From Streptomyces albireticuli (GTDB taxonomy: Bacteria; Actinomycetota; Actinomycetes; Streptomycetales; Streptomycetaceae), in contig NZ_CP021744.1 in NCBI RefSeq assembly GCF_002192455.1, forward strand, positions 6,171,501 through 6,235,500: a stretch of DNA of 64,000 bases. Reading direction: 5' to 3'. A program made the position numbers and the translations under genes. Of the stretch, positions 17,540-26,084 are shown one piece after another. The stretch's first letter is position 1; each line of letters starts with the position of its first letter. The notes under the pieces were generated by a model, which searched no databases, had not been told where the DNA came from, and saw only the letters and a program-made list of their open reading frames with translations.

Positions 17540-18079
17540 TCACGCCGTCGTCCCGTGCGGGTCGGCGCGCCGTGGCGTGAAGTCCATCGGATCGACCCGG
17601 CGCAGGGCGGCGCGGGCCGTCCGCCAGGACACGGCGGGAGCGGGCACCGCCAGCACCGGGCAGCGCGCCCTCGCCAGGACGTAGCGGCGGACCGGGCTCC
17701 ACCGGAGGCGGCCCGCCAGGCCCGGCCCGCCCGCGCCGACGACCAGCAGGTCGCCCTCCTGGTCGGCGATGTCGCACAGCGCGAACCCGGGCTCGGAGCG
17801 CACCACCTCGAACTCGACGTCCACGTCCTCCGGCACCCCGCCGAGCGCCTCGTGGAAGGCCGTGTCCAGCCGGTCCGCCGCCTTGCCCGCCCATGCCTTG
17901 GCCAGCGGCGGGCACGGCGCCCTGCGGTACAGCGTCTCGCCCTCCGGCGGCGACCAGGCGATCACCGCCACCAGCGTCCGGCCGTCGCGCCGGGCCTCCT
18001 GGACCGCACGGCGGAGCGCCGCCAGACTGCCCAGCGACCCGCTGACCCCTACGACGACGCGTCCTGATGCGTGGGACAC
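17540..18079 (-). CDS. Universal stress protein family (UspA-like, 179 aa)
   Basis: One USP domain: ASGRVVVGVSGSLGSLAALRRAV at the N-terminus and GDLLVVGAGGPGLAGRLRWSPV near the C-terminus, which gives the ATP-binding G-x2-G-x9-G(S/T/P) pattern, here with RWSPVRRYVL. A basic tail of about 25 residues follows. USP proteins bind ATP or act as dormancy and stress modulators. GTG at 18079 with AAGGAGAG just upstream is preferred to the longer frame from 18106. It diverges from the MocR regulator gene about 200 bases away. Confidence 0.85.
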   Translation of the reverse strand: MSHASGRVVVGVSGSLGSLAALRRAVQEARRDGRTLVAVIAWSPPEGETLYRRAPCPPLAKAWAGKAADRLDTAFHEALGGVPEDVDVEFEVVRSEPGFALCDIADQEGDLLVVGAGGPGLAGRLRWSPVRRYVLARARCPVLAVPAPAVSWRTARAALRRVDPMDFTPRRADPHGTTA

Positions 18080-18242
18080 GGCTCTCCTTCCTCCTCGCGC
18101 CCCCAAAGAACTGACGTCCCGTCATGCGGGCTGCCGCTCCGGCCACTTCCCGGTCCGTCCCTCGGGTACTCCCGGCCACGGCCGCCCCCTTGTGGCCGGT
18201 TCGCCGTGGCCCCGCTTGCCACGTGGGCGAGTCTGTACATTC

Positions 18243-18266
18243 ATTGGTCTGGAAAACACGACCAAT
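18243..18266. promoter_or_regulatory. Inverted repeat upstream of mocR, probable autoregulatory operator
   Basis: ATTGGTC at 18243-18249 is inverted as GACCAAT at 18260-18266 around the centre TGGAAAACAC. It lies 15 bases before the MocR start codon. TGGTC/GACCA half sites are typical for GntR-superfamily winged helices, to which MocR proteins belong. Binding is inferred. Confidence 0.55.
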
Positions 18267-18280
18267 TCAGAGGTAGTGGT

Positions 18281-19750
18281 ATGCCTGACACGTACACTCC
18301 GCAGTCCGGCGGCAGGTCGATCGGGGCCCGGAGGCTGGGCGCACTGCTCTCTGACGTGACGATGGCCCGTCCCGTCTACCGCCACCTCGCCGCGGCCATC
18401 CGCGCCCTGATCCTCGACGGCCGGATAGCGCTCCATGTGAAGCTGCCCGCCGAGCGGGAGCTCGCCCCCACGCTCAGGATGAGCCGGGCCACCGTCACCG
18501 CCGCCTACGACCTGCTGCGCGAGAGCGGTTACGCCCTCAGCCGCCGGGGCTCGGGCACCTGGACGGCCGTGCCCGACGGCGGTGAGACGGCGGGCGTCAG
18601 CCGGCTCCTGCCCGCCCCCGACGCCTTCATCAACCTCACGGCAGCGGCCCTGGCGCTGCCCGAGGAGGTGCTCACCCACGCCCTGGCCAAGGTCGCCCCC
18701 CGGCTGACGGAGCGGGCCCAGACGGCCGGCTACAACCCCTTCGGGCTCATCGAATTACGCGCCGCCGTCGCCAACCGCTACACCCGGCGCGGCCTGCCGA
18801 CCCGCCCCGAGCAGATCATCATCACCTCCGGCGCCCAGCAGGCCCTGATGCTGACGATCGGGCTGCTCTGCGGGCCCGGCGACCGGGTCATGGTCGAGAA
18901 CCCCTCCTACCCCAACGCCCTGGAGGCGATCCGGCGGGCCCGGCTGCGGATGGCCCCGGTGCCCGTCACCGAGAACGGCTGGGACCTGGAGATCATGGAG
19001 TCCACGCTGCGCCAGGTGGTGCCCCGGCTGGCCTATCTGATCCCCGACTTCCAGAACCCCGTCGGCTGCCTCATGCCCGTCGCCCAGCGCGCCCGGATCG
19101 TCCGCGCCACCCGCAAGTCGGGCACCTGGCTGGTGATCGACGAGACCCTCGCCGACATCGCCCTCGATGTCCCGGTCCCGGCGCCCTACGCCTCGCACGC
19201 GGCACCCGGCGAGGGCGACCATGTGATCACCATCGGCTCACTGAGCAAGACCCTCTGGGGCGGCATGCGCATCGGCTGGCTGCGGGCCGCGCCCCGGCTG
19301 ATCAACGAACTCGCCGGGCTGCGGGTGACCGTGGACATGGCCGGTTCCGTGCTGGACCAGCTCCTCGCCGTCGCCCTCATGGAGTCCACCGGGGACTGGC
19401 TCACCGCCCGCATCGAGCAGGTGCGCGGGCAACGGGACGCGCTCGCCGCGGCGCTCGGCCGGCACGCCCCGCGGTGGGACTGGCGGCTGCCGGCCGGCGG
19501 GCTCTCGCTCTGGGTCGACCTGGGGCGGCCCGTGGCCTCCGCCCTCGCCGACCGGGCCCTCGGCCACGGCGTGCGCATCGAGAGCGGCGCCCGCTTCGGC
19601 GCCGACCCCGGGACGTTCGAGCACCGCCTGCGCATCCCCTACACCCTGCCCGCCGACACCCTGGACGAGGCGGTCCGCCGCCTCGCCGCCTCGCTCGACG
19701 AGGGGATGCCCCTGGAGTCCGCGGTCGAACGCCCGCACTGGGTGGTCTGA
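18281..19750 (+). CDS. MocR-family (GntR-aminotransferase fusion) regulator
   Basis: A 489-residue fusion. An N-terminal GntR winged helix (PVYRHLAAAIRALILDGRIA, LPAERELAPTLRMSRATVTAAYDLL) covers about residues 25-95. A class I aminotransferase domain follows, with ITSGAQQALMLTIGLL, DFQNPVGCLM and the PLP-lysine segment TIGSLSKTLWGGMRIGW. MocR proteins use PLP or its adducts as effectors to control vitamin B6, GABA or other amine metabolism, often acting on a neighbouring gene. A divergent USP gene and a downstream sufS flank it. The ATG at 18281 is chosen over the open frame from 18071. A palindrome sits just upstream. Confidence 0.9.
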   Translation: MPDTYTPQSGGRSIGARRLGALLSDVTMARPVYRHLAAAIRALILDGRIALHVKLPAERELAPTLRMSRATVTAAYDLLRESGYALSRRGSGTWTAVPDGGETAGVSRLLPAPDAFINLTAAALALPEEVLTHALAKVAPRLTERAQTAGYNPFGLIELRAAVANRYTRRGLPTRPEQIIITSGAQQALMLTIGLLCGPGDRVMVENPSYPNALEAIRRARLRMAPVPVTENGWDLEIMESTLRQVVPRLAYLIPDFQNPVGCLMPVAQRARIVRATRKSGTWLVIDETLADIALDVPVPAPYASHAAPGEGDHVITIGSLSKTLWGGMRIGWLRAAPRLINELAGLRVTVDMAGSVLDQLLAVALMESTGDWLTARIEQVRGQRDALAAALGRHAPRWDWRLPAGGLSLWVDLGRPVASALADRALGHGVRIESGARFGADPGTFEHRLRIPYTLPADTLDEAVRRLAASLDEGMPLESAVERPHWVV

Positions 19751-19786
19751 ACACCCGGGTGCGGCACGGGACATGGCCGCCCCAGG

Positions 19787-19820
19787 GCGCCCTGAACAGG
19801 GCGTGTCCTGTTCAGGGCGC
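19787..19820. terminator. 14-bp perfect inverted repeat after mocR
   Basis: GCGCCCTGAACAGG at 19787-19800 is exactly inverted at 19807-19820 with a six-base centre. It lies 37 bases after the mocR stop and 124 bases before sufS, so it is most simply a terminator. An operator for sufS is possible because of the near-symmetrical core CTGAACAG/CTGTTCAG. Confidence 0.6.
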
Positions 19821-19892
19821 TCAGGGGAGCGACCCCCGGACGGGCGAATGCCGGTGCCCCCTACGATGGTTGGGAAAAGGACACCGACGAAA

Positions 19893-19947
19893 ATATGTCA
19901 GCGATATGTCAGCAGTATTGAGCACCAAGGGAGACGGTTCTCGGTGA
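19893..19947 (+). promoter_or_regulatory. sufS leader: direct repeat and overlapping short upstream frames
   Basis: ATATGTCAGC occurs twice, at 19893-19902 and 19904-19913, one helical turn apart. Each copy holds an ATG. The first opens an 8-codon frame, MSAICQQY. The second opens a 13-codon frame, MSAVLSTKGDGSR, whose TGA overlaps the sufS GTG as GTGA. The repeat may be an operator. The second frame could couple translation into sufS. A TACGAT hexamer at 19862-19867 is a possible -10 element. Confidence 0.35.
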
Positions 19948-21221
19948 CAGCCAGCCTGGACAATGCGGCATTCGACCCCGAAGTCATCAAGAAGGACTTC
20001 CCCATCCTCGGCAGGCGCATCCGGGACGACCAGCGCCTCGTCTATCTGGATTCCGCCGCCACCTCGCAGAAGCCCCTCCAGGTGCTCGACGCGGAGCGGG
20101 ACTTCTACCTCCACCACAACGCCGCCGCGCACCGCGGCGCGCACCAGCTGGCCGAGGAGGCGACGGAGGGCTACGAATCGGCCCGCGAGACCGTCGCCGG
20201 ATTCCTCAAGGCGCGGGCCGACGAGATCGTCTTCACCCGCAGCGCGACGGAGTCCGTCAACCTCGTGGCCTACGCGATGAACAACGCGAGCCAGGCGGGG
20301 GAGGAGTACGCCGGCTTCCGCGTCGGCCCCGGCGACGAGATCCTCGTGACCGAGATGGAGCACCACGCCAACCTCGTGCCCTGGCAGCAGCTGGCCGGGC
20401 GGACCGGCGCCACCCTGCGCTGGGTGCCCCTCACCGACGACGGCCGCCTCGACACCACCACCTTCGACGCGCTCATCGGCGAACGCACCAGGCTCGTCGC
20501 CGTGACCCACCAGTCCAACGTGCTCGGCACCGTCAACCCCGTCCGGGAGATCGCCGACCGCGCCCACGCGGTGGGCGCCCTGGTGCTGGTCGACGGCGCG
20601 CAGTCGGTCGCCCACCAGCCCATCGACGTCACCGGGCTGGGCGCCGACTTCTTCGCCTTCTCCGCGCACAAGATGCTGGGACCCAACGGCATCGGCGTGC
20701 TGTGGGGACGCCGGGAACTGCTGGAGCGGATGCCTCCCTTCCTCACCGGCGGCTCCATGATCGAAGAGGTGCGCATGGACCGCACCACCTTCCTCGCGCC
20801 CCCGCAGCGCTTCGAGGCCGGCGTGCCCATGGCCCCCCAGGCGGTCGGCCTCGCCGCCGCGATCCGCTACCTCGAAGCCCTCGGCATGGAGAACGTCGAG
20901 GCGCACGAGAACACCCTCTCCCGGCTCGCACTCGAAGCCCTCGGCGACATCGACGGCGTGACCGTCATCGGCCCCCGGACGACCCGGGACCGGGGCGCCA
21001 CGATCGCCTTCACCGTCGACGGGATCCACCCGCACGACGTCGGCCAGGTCCTGGACGACCGGGGCGTCGCCGTCCGCGTCGGCCACCACTGCGCCCGGCC
21101 CATCTGCGACCGCTACGGCATTCCGGCGACGGCTCGCGCCAGCTTCTATCTCTACAATTCGCAGGACGATGTGAAGGCCCTCGCCGAAGGCGTACGGGCG
21201 GCACAGCGCTACTTCTTGTGA
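19944..21221 (+). CDS. sufS: SufS-type cysteine desulfurase
   Basis: A 425-residue class V PLP enzyme that takes sulfur from cysteine for Fe-S cluster and other sulfur-containing products. It shows RLVYLDSAATSQKPLQVLDA, HRGAHQLAEEATEGYE, VTHQSNVLGTVNP, FFAFSAHKMLGPNGIGVLWG with the PLP lysine, and the active-site cysteine in RVGHHCARPICDRYG. The short loop around that cysteine is group II (SufS-like). GTG at 19944 is chosen because the protein then starts just before the conserved FPILGRRI. It stands alone, without sufBCDU nearby, so it may be an extra copy serving a dedicated sulfur need. Confidence 0.9.
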   Translation: MTASLDNAAFDPEVIKKDFPILGRRIRDDQRLVYLDSAATSQKPLQVLDAERDFYLHHNAAAHRGAHQLAEEATEGYESARETVAGFLKARADEIVFTRSATESVNLVAYAMNNASQAGEEYAGFRVGPGDEILVTEMEHHANLVPWQQLAGRTGATLRWVPLTDDGRLDTTTFDALIGERTRLVAVTHQSNVLGTVNPVREIADRAHAVGALVLVDGAQSVAHQPIDVTGLGADFFAFSAHKMLGPNGIGVLWGRRELLERMPPFLTGGSMIEEVRMDRTTFLAPPQRFEAGVPMAPQAVGLAAAIRYLEALGMENVEAHENTLSRLALEALGDIDGVTVIGPRTTRDRGATIAFTVDGIHPHDVGQVLDDRGVAVRVGHHCARPICDRYGIPATARASFYLYNSQDDVKALAEGVRAAQRYFL

Positions 21222-21224
21222 CAC

Positions 21225-21256
21225 CTTTCCGGAGAAGCCGCTTTCCGGAGGAGCCG
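21225..21256 (+). repeat. Tandem 16-bp repeat downstream of sufS
   Basis: CTTTCCGGAGAAGCCG (21225-21240) is followed at once by the same 16 bases with one change (21241-21256). It starts 4 bases after the sufS stop. No function is evident. Confidence 0.6.
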
Positions 21257-21405
21257 CCCCCGCCCCTCCGGTGTGGTCGGATCCGGTCATGACCGCTAAG
21301 GGGCGCCGCGCGTCCCTGTCCCCGCACCATTTCCCCCCTCCACCATGGGCGCAGGAATTGCCGAGCGCCCTGGTGAGAAACCGGGTGGAGAAGGTGCAGG
21401 GGAAG

Positions 21406-21975
21406 ATGAACGTCGAACAGACCGTGCTCGCCCGGCGCAGCGCCACCCGCCTGACCGGCCCCGGCCCGGACGACCGGGAGCTGGCGGAGCTCGTCGAGCT
21501 GGCCATGACCGCCCCCGACCACGGGCGGCTGTAGCCCTGGCGGCTGGTCGTCCTCCGGGGCGACGAACGGCGCCTGCTGGGCGGGGCGATGGCCGAGGCG
21601 GCCGGCGGCGACCCCGCCGACCGCGAGCGGACGGCCGCCAAGGCCCTGCGGGCACCCCTGCTGATCTCCGTGGTGCTCTGCCCCCAGGACCACCCCAAGG
21701 TCCCCCGCTGGGAACAGCTGGCGGCCACCGTGTGCGCGGTCCAGACGCTGATCCTGCTGCTGCACGAGCGCGGCTGGGGCTCCATCTGGCGCACCGGGGC
21801 CCTGGCCGACGCCCCGCCGGTGCGGCGCGTGCTCGGCCTCGCCGGCACCGAGCAGTCGCTCGGCTGGCTGTACATCGGGACCTCCGACGCCCGCCGCCCG
21901 CCGGCGCCCCGCCCGCCGGGGGACGGGCGGGCCAAGCTGTCCTCGCTCCTCGCCCCGGTGGGCCCCGGCGCATGA
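21406..21975 (+). pseudogene. Nitroreductase-family gene interrupted by an in-frame TAG
   Basis: From ATG 21406 the frame reads MNVEQTVLARRSATRLTGPG, then ELVELAMTAPDHGRL and stops at TAG 21532-21534. It continues in the same frame as PWRLVVLRGDERRLLGGAMA, then HERGWGSIWRTGALADAP and TEQSLGWLYIGTSD to the normal end. Together this is a nitroreductase-like flavin protein of about 190 residues, in which the segment DHGRL-x-PWR is the family signature. One substitution turns the codon between Leu and Pro into amber; CAG (Gln) is one change away. There is no frameshift. It is either a recent pseudogene, a sequencing error, or a case of readthrough. Confidence 0.8.
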
Positions 21976-21996
21976 GCCCCGCGCCCGGGGCCCGGC

Positions 21997-23394
21997 TCAG
22001 CCGCCGGGCCGGGCCCCGCGGTCGCGCGCCAGCCGCCGGGCACACACCGCGGCCGGCACCAGGACCAGCGCCGGCAGCAGCGACACCCCCAGCAGAATGG
22101 CCGTCAGGGCGGCCCCCGGCTGCGCCGCCCGGTGCTCCGCGCTCGACGACACGAAGCCGGTGACCGCCAGCAGCCCGGAGAACAGCGCGGGTCCCGCACC
22201 GGCCCCGATCACCTCCGCCGCGGTCCACAGTCCGGTGAACGCGCCGCCGCGGCTGTTCCCGCCGCCCCGCTCCCGCGCGTCGTCGGCGATGACGTCGCTC
22301 AGCATGGCCACGGCGAAGGTCTGCATCCCCGCGTACCCGACGCCGCAGACGGCGACGAACCCGTACACGAGGAGCCGCGGCACCACCGGGGTGGCCAGGA
22401 GCAGCGAGCCGCCCGCGACGAACAGGCAGATCGAGGCCAGCAGACCGCGCCCCGGCCCCAGCCGCCGCCCGGCCGCGTGCCACACCGGCGCCGTCAGCAG
22501 CAGCGGCAGGATCAGGCAGCCGAACAGCGCGGTCGTCGCCCTGGAGTCGTGCAGCCGGTACGTCGCGAAGTACTGCGCGGCCCCGAGCATGATCCCGGTC
22601 GCCAGCGTCTGCGCCAGATGGACGCCGAGGAGCCGGCGGAACGGCCGCGACGCCTTCGCCACGGCGACCTGCTGACGGAACGTCATGGGCGCCGGCCGGT
22701 GCCGGGCGTCCACCGCGCGCGGCGCGTTCGACGCCGCCGCGAGGGTCCCGGCCAGCAGCACCAGCCCCAGCACCCCGCCCATCAGGGCGTAGCCGACGCG
22801 CTCGCTGCGCGCCGCGTGCACGAGCAGCGGGGCCGCGCCGCCGGACAGCAGGATCGCCGTGCCGTAGAAGACGGTGCGCCACGTCGCGAGCCGGGTCCGG
22901 ACCGCCGGGTCGTCGGCGATCTCGGCGAGCACCGCCGTGTACGGCACCTGGAACGCCGCGTAGGCGGAGGCGCAGCAGAAGAAGGCCACCCCGACCCAGA
23001 CCGCCGACGGCAGGCCCTTGGGCGTCGGCGCCGCGAACAGCAGGACGAAGCCGGCCGACAGGGCGACGCCGCCGCCCGCCATCCACGGCAGCCGGGGGCC
23101 GAAGCGCCCGCGCGTACGGTCCGAGCGGCGGCCCACCCACGGGTTGAGGAAGACGTCCCACGCCTTGGGCAGGAAGACCACGACCGAGGCCACCGCGGCC
23201 GGCACCGCCAGGGTGTCCGTCAGGTAGTAGAGCAGCAGCAGGCCCGGCACGGTGCCGAAGGTGCCGGTGGCGAAGGCGCCCACGGCGTAGCGCAGGGCCG
23301 ACGGCCCGCCGCCCGCCGGAGCGGGCGCGGCGGAGCCGGGCGCGGGGGAGGACCCCGGCGCCCGCCCCGCCACCGCCCGGTCAGGCGCGGACAC
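21997..23394 (-). CDS. MFS transporter, GPH (MelB-like) family
   Basis: A 465-residue, twelve-helix transporter. LPKAWDVFLNPWVGRRSDRTRGRFGPRLPWM contains the GPH-type D-x3-NP-x2-G-x2-SD-x4-R-GRRRP-like loop between TM2 and TM3. Relatives are cation-coupled symporters for melibiose, glucuronides or other glycosides, although some actinomycete members export natural products. GTG at 23394 lies inside the end of the M20 gene (14-base overlap), so the two are probably co-transcribed. The first 30 residues are a Pro/Ala-rich soluble tail. The substrate is not readable. Confidence 0.85.
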   Translation of the reverse strand: MSAPDRAVAGRAPGSSPAPGSAAPAPAGGGPSALRYAVGAFATGTFGTVPGLLLLYYLTDTLAVPAAVASVVVFLPKAWDVFLNPWVGRRSDRTRGRFGPRLPWMAGGGVALSAGFVLLFAAPTPKGLPSAVWVGVAFFCCASAYAAFQVPYTAVLAEIADDPAVRTRLATWRTVFYGTAILLSGGAAPLLVHAARSERVGYALMGGVLGLVLLAGTLAAASNAPRAVDARHRPAPMTFRQQVAVAKASRPFRRLLGVHLAQTLATGIMLGAAQYFATYRLHDSRATTALFGCLILPLLLTAPVWHAAGRRLGPGRGLLASICLFVAGGSLLLATPVVPRLLVYGFVAVCGVGYAGMQTFAVAMLSDVIADDARERGGGNSRGGAFTGLWTAAEVIGAGAGPALFSGLLAVTGFVSSSAEHRAAQPGAALTAILLGVSLLPALVLVPAAVCARRLARDRGARPGG

Positions 23395-24649
23395 CGGGCT
23401 CCCGGGGCGCGAGGTAGGCCAGCGCCGCCGCGGTCATGGCCCGTACCCCCACGGAGAGGGTCGGCTGGACGACCGGGGCGTACTTCGGTGAGTGGTTCTG
23501 CGGGATGTCCTCGGCCAGGCGGTCGGCGAGGAACGCGGCCTCGAACTCCTTGGGGTCGTTCCCGCCGAAGAACCACAGCACCGACGGCACCCCGGCCTCC
23601 GTGCCGAGCACCCCGAAGTCCTCGCTCGCGGTGTTCGGGCCCAGCTCGACGACCGTTCCCGGGCCGAAGAGCTCGCCGTGCGCGACGGCCACCCGCTCCG
23701 TGGCGGCCGGCTCGTTGACCGTGGCGGGCAGCTCGCAGCGCGAGACGATCTCGGGCTCGCGCGGCGCGCCCGCCGCCAGCGACTCCGCCTTCGCGAACCG
23801 CTCGATCGCCGCCATGACCCGCTCCCGGGCCGCGGGCGAGAACGTCCGCACGTTGATGCCCAGCTCCGCCTCGGCGGGGATGACCGCGGCGGCGGTACCG
23901 GCGTGCAGCGACCCCACGGTCACCACCACGGAGTCCTGCGCCGCGGTCTCCCGGGAGACGATGGTCTGGAGCCGGGTGACCAGATGGGCCGCCATGAGGA
24001 CCGGGTCCACCGCCGACTCGGGCTTGGAACCGTGCCCGCCGCGCCCGAAGAGCCGCACGCTGAGGTTGTCGGTGGCCCCCATGGCGAGCCCCGGCACCTT
24101 GGCGAGCAGCCCGGCCGGGCCCGGCCCGACGTGCTGGCCCAGCACCACCTCGGGCTTCGGGAACCGCTCGAAGAGCCCGTCGGCCACCATGGCCCGGGCG
24201 CCCAGGCCGCTCTCCTCGGCGGGCTGGAAGACGGCGACGACCGTCCCCCGCCACTCCTCGCGCCGCGCCGCGAACAGCGCGCACGCGCCCAGCAGACAGG
24301 TGACGTGCACATCGTGCCCGCAGGCGTGCATCACGGGGACCCGTACGCCCTGGTCGTCCAGGGCCGTGACCTGGCTGGCGTACGGCAGGCCGGTCTCCTC
24401 CCGCACCGGGAGGGCGTCCATGTCCGCGCGGAGCATCACCACCGGCCCGTCGCCGTTGCGCAGCACGCCCACGACCCCGGTGCCGCCGACCCCGGTGGTC
24501 ACTTCCCAGCCCTGCCCCGTCAGCCGGCCGGCGACGACGGAGGCGGTGCGCTTCTCCTGGAAGGCGAGTTCGGGATGGGCGTGCAGGTCCTTGTACACGT
24601 ACTCCAGGTCCGGAAGCAGACTGTCCAGATCATCGAAGATCGCAGGCAT
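23381..24649 (-). CDS. M20 family amidohydrolase (aminoacylase/hippuricase-like, 422 aa)
   Basis: A zinc or manganese peptidase-like amidohydrolase. LHAHPELAFQEKRTASVVAG is at the N-terminus, MHACGHDVHVTCLLGA supplies the Cys and His ligands, FQPAEESGLGARAMVADG carries the catalytic Glu pair, and SEDFGVLGTEAGVPSVLWF ends the fold. Such enzymes cleave N-acyl amino acids or related amides. ATG at 24649 has GGGGGA upstream and gives the conserved start. The MFS gene overlaps its 3' end and a DMT transporter gene precedes it on the same strand, which suggests uptake or export of an amide substrate or product. Confidence 0.9.
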   Translation of the reverse strand: MPAIFDDLDSLLPDLEYVYKDLHAHPELAFQEKRTASVVAGRLTGQGWEVTTGVGGTGVVGVLRNGDGPVVMLRADMDALPVREETGLPYASQVTALDDQGVRVPVMHACGHDVHVTCLLGACALFAARREEWRGTVVAVFQPAEESGLGARAMVADGLFERFPKPEVVLGQHVGPGPAGLLAKVPGLAMGATDNLSVRLFGRGGHGSKPESAVDPVLMAAHLVTRLQTIVSRETAAQDSVVVTVGSLHAGTAAAVIPAEAELGINVRTFSPAARERVMAAIERFAKAESLAAGAPREPEIVSRCELPATVNEPAATERVAVAHGELFGPGTVVELGPNTASEDFGVLGTEAGVPSVLWFFGGNDPKEFEAAFLADRLAEDIPQNHSPKYAPVVQPTLSVGVRAMTAAALAYLAPREPGVRA

Positions 24650-24796
24650 GGATCGTCCCCCTACTGTCGATGGCGTGGGTGGCACGGCGGTTGGCGGCGG
24701 GGCCGGCGGGCTGAGGGGATCCGGGACGGACCGGGCGGGCCCTGCGGCAGGGCTGCGGCAGGACCCGCGGGACGGGCCGGAGGACCGGACGGGGCG

Positions 24797-25747
24797 TCAG
24801 GTGCGCTCGGCGCGCACCGGTGCCCGGTCGGGCGGCGCCGGGAGGGTGACGGCGGGCGTGGAGAGCCGGGCCCACTGCGCGAGCCCCACGCACACGAGCA
24901 CCAGCACCGCGGCGCCGAGGGTCCACGAGTCGATCGACTCACCCAGCAGCCACGCGGCCCAGCCCACCGTCATCAGCGGCTGGAGCAGCTGCATCTGGCT
25001 GCCCCGGGTGACACCGACCCGGGCCAGCCCCGGGTACCAGGCGCAGAAGCCCAGGAACATCGAGAAGAGCGACACATAGCCGAGCCCCAGCAGCGACTGC
25101 CCGCCGATGTCGTGCGGCGGTGACACCACGACGGACACCACGGTGATCGGCAGCGTGAGCGGCAGCGAGAGCACCAGGCCCCAGGAGATCACCTGCCAGC
25201 CCGGCATGGACTTCGACAGCTTCCCGCCCTCCGCGTAGCCGAGGCCGCCGGTGACGAGCGAGCCGATCAGGAAGAGGTCCGCCAGGCCGAAGCCGCCGAT
25301 GCCGTGCCGCAGCGAGTAGGCCACGATGACGGCCGCGCCGGCGGCCGAGGCCCACCAGAACAGCGCGCTCGGCCGCTCGTTGCCCAGCAGCCGGCCGCAC
25401 GCGGCGGTGGCCAGCGGCAGCAGCCCGGTGACGACCGCGGCGTGCGCCGAGGTCACGTGCTCCAGGGCCAGTGCCGTGAAGATGGGATAGCCCGCCACGA
25501 CGCCCACGCCGACGAGGAGCAGCGACGTCATGTGCCGGCGCTCGGGCAGCTTGACGCCCTTGATCATCAGACAGGCGCCCGCGATCGCCGCCGCGATGAC
25601 GGCCCGCCCGATGCCGATCGTCCACGCGTTGAACGAGGGCAGGGCCTTCTGCGTCGCCGGGAACGTCAGCGAGAAGGCCAGCACCCCGATTCCCGCGAGC
25701 ACGAGTCCTACGCCGTTGCTGGACTTGGATGTGGTGACGGGTTGCAT
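24797..25747 (-). CDS. EamA/DMT-family transporter (316 aa)
   Basis: Ten hydrophobic helices in two EamA repeats. The first has GIGVLAFSLTFPATQKALPS followed by WTIGIGRAVIAAAIAGACL. The second has SLFSMFLGFCAWYPGLARVG and GSQMQLLQPLMTVGWAAWLLGE, typical of RhaT/YdcZ-like exporters. Drug/metabolite transporters usually export amino acids or small metabolites. It precedes the M20 and MFS genes on the same strand with about 150 bases between, so it may belong to the same unit. ATG at 25747. Confidence 0.85.
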   Translation of the reverse strand: MQPVTTSKSSNGVGLVLAGIGVLAFSLTFPATQKALPSFNAWTIGIGRAVIAAAIAGACLMIKGVKLPERRHMTSLLLVGVGVVAGYPIFTALALEHVTSAHAAVVTGLLPLATAACGRLLGNERPSALFWWASAAGAAVIVAYSLRHGIGGFGLADLFLIGSLVTGGLGYAEGGKLSKSMPGWQVISWGLVLSLPLTLPITVVSVVVSPPHDIGGQSLLGLGYVSLFSMFLGFCAWYPGLARVGVTRGSQMQLLQPLMTVGWAAWLLGESIDSWTLGAAVLVLVCVGLAQWARLSTPAVTLPAPPDRAPVRAERT

Positions 25748-26084
25748 GCATCTTCCTATCGCTCTCGCAGGACTTGCCCTCAGCCCAGGTGATCGCCCCG
25801 CGCACCCATCATGGGAGGGAAGTCCGCACGGGCGGGGGCCTGGCCGGGGCCATGATCAGGGCGTGCCCGGTGTCGGCCAGAGCCGTGGTCGGCGCTCCGC
25901 GACGGGCCACCTCCCCGCGCGGAGCGCCCCTCCCACGGCGGGGCCCCGCCGGCACCGGGGGTGTATGCCGGCGGGGCTCCCGCGGACCACGGTAGGCAGG
26001 TCGGACCGGCCGGAACCCTAGCCAATGCGGGGGAGGTGGTCTGGTTTCGGCGGCGGGTTCCGGCCGGTGGGGGCCGTGACGTCG
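25748..26084. other. Intergenic region between DMT transporter and aminotransferase
   Basis: About 340 bases without a convincing gene. A strong hairpin at 25943-25977 is listed separately. The part next to the transporter start should hold its promoter, but no clear hexamer pair is seen. Confidence 0.5.
25943..25977 (-). terminator. 12-bp hairpin downstream of the aminotransferase
   Basis: GCCCCGCCGGCA at 25943-25954 pairs perfectly with TGCCGGCGGGGC at 25966-25977 with an 11-base loop. It lies about 110 bases past the aminotransferase stop on the minus strand. Confidence 0.65.
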
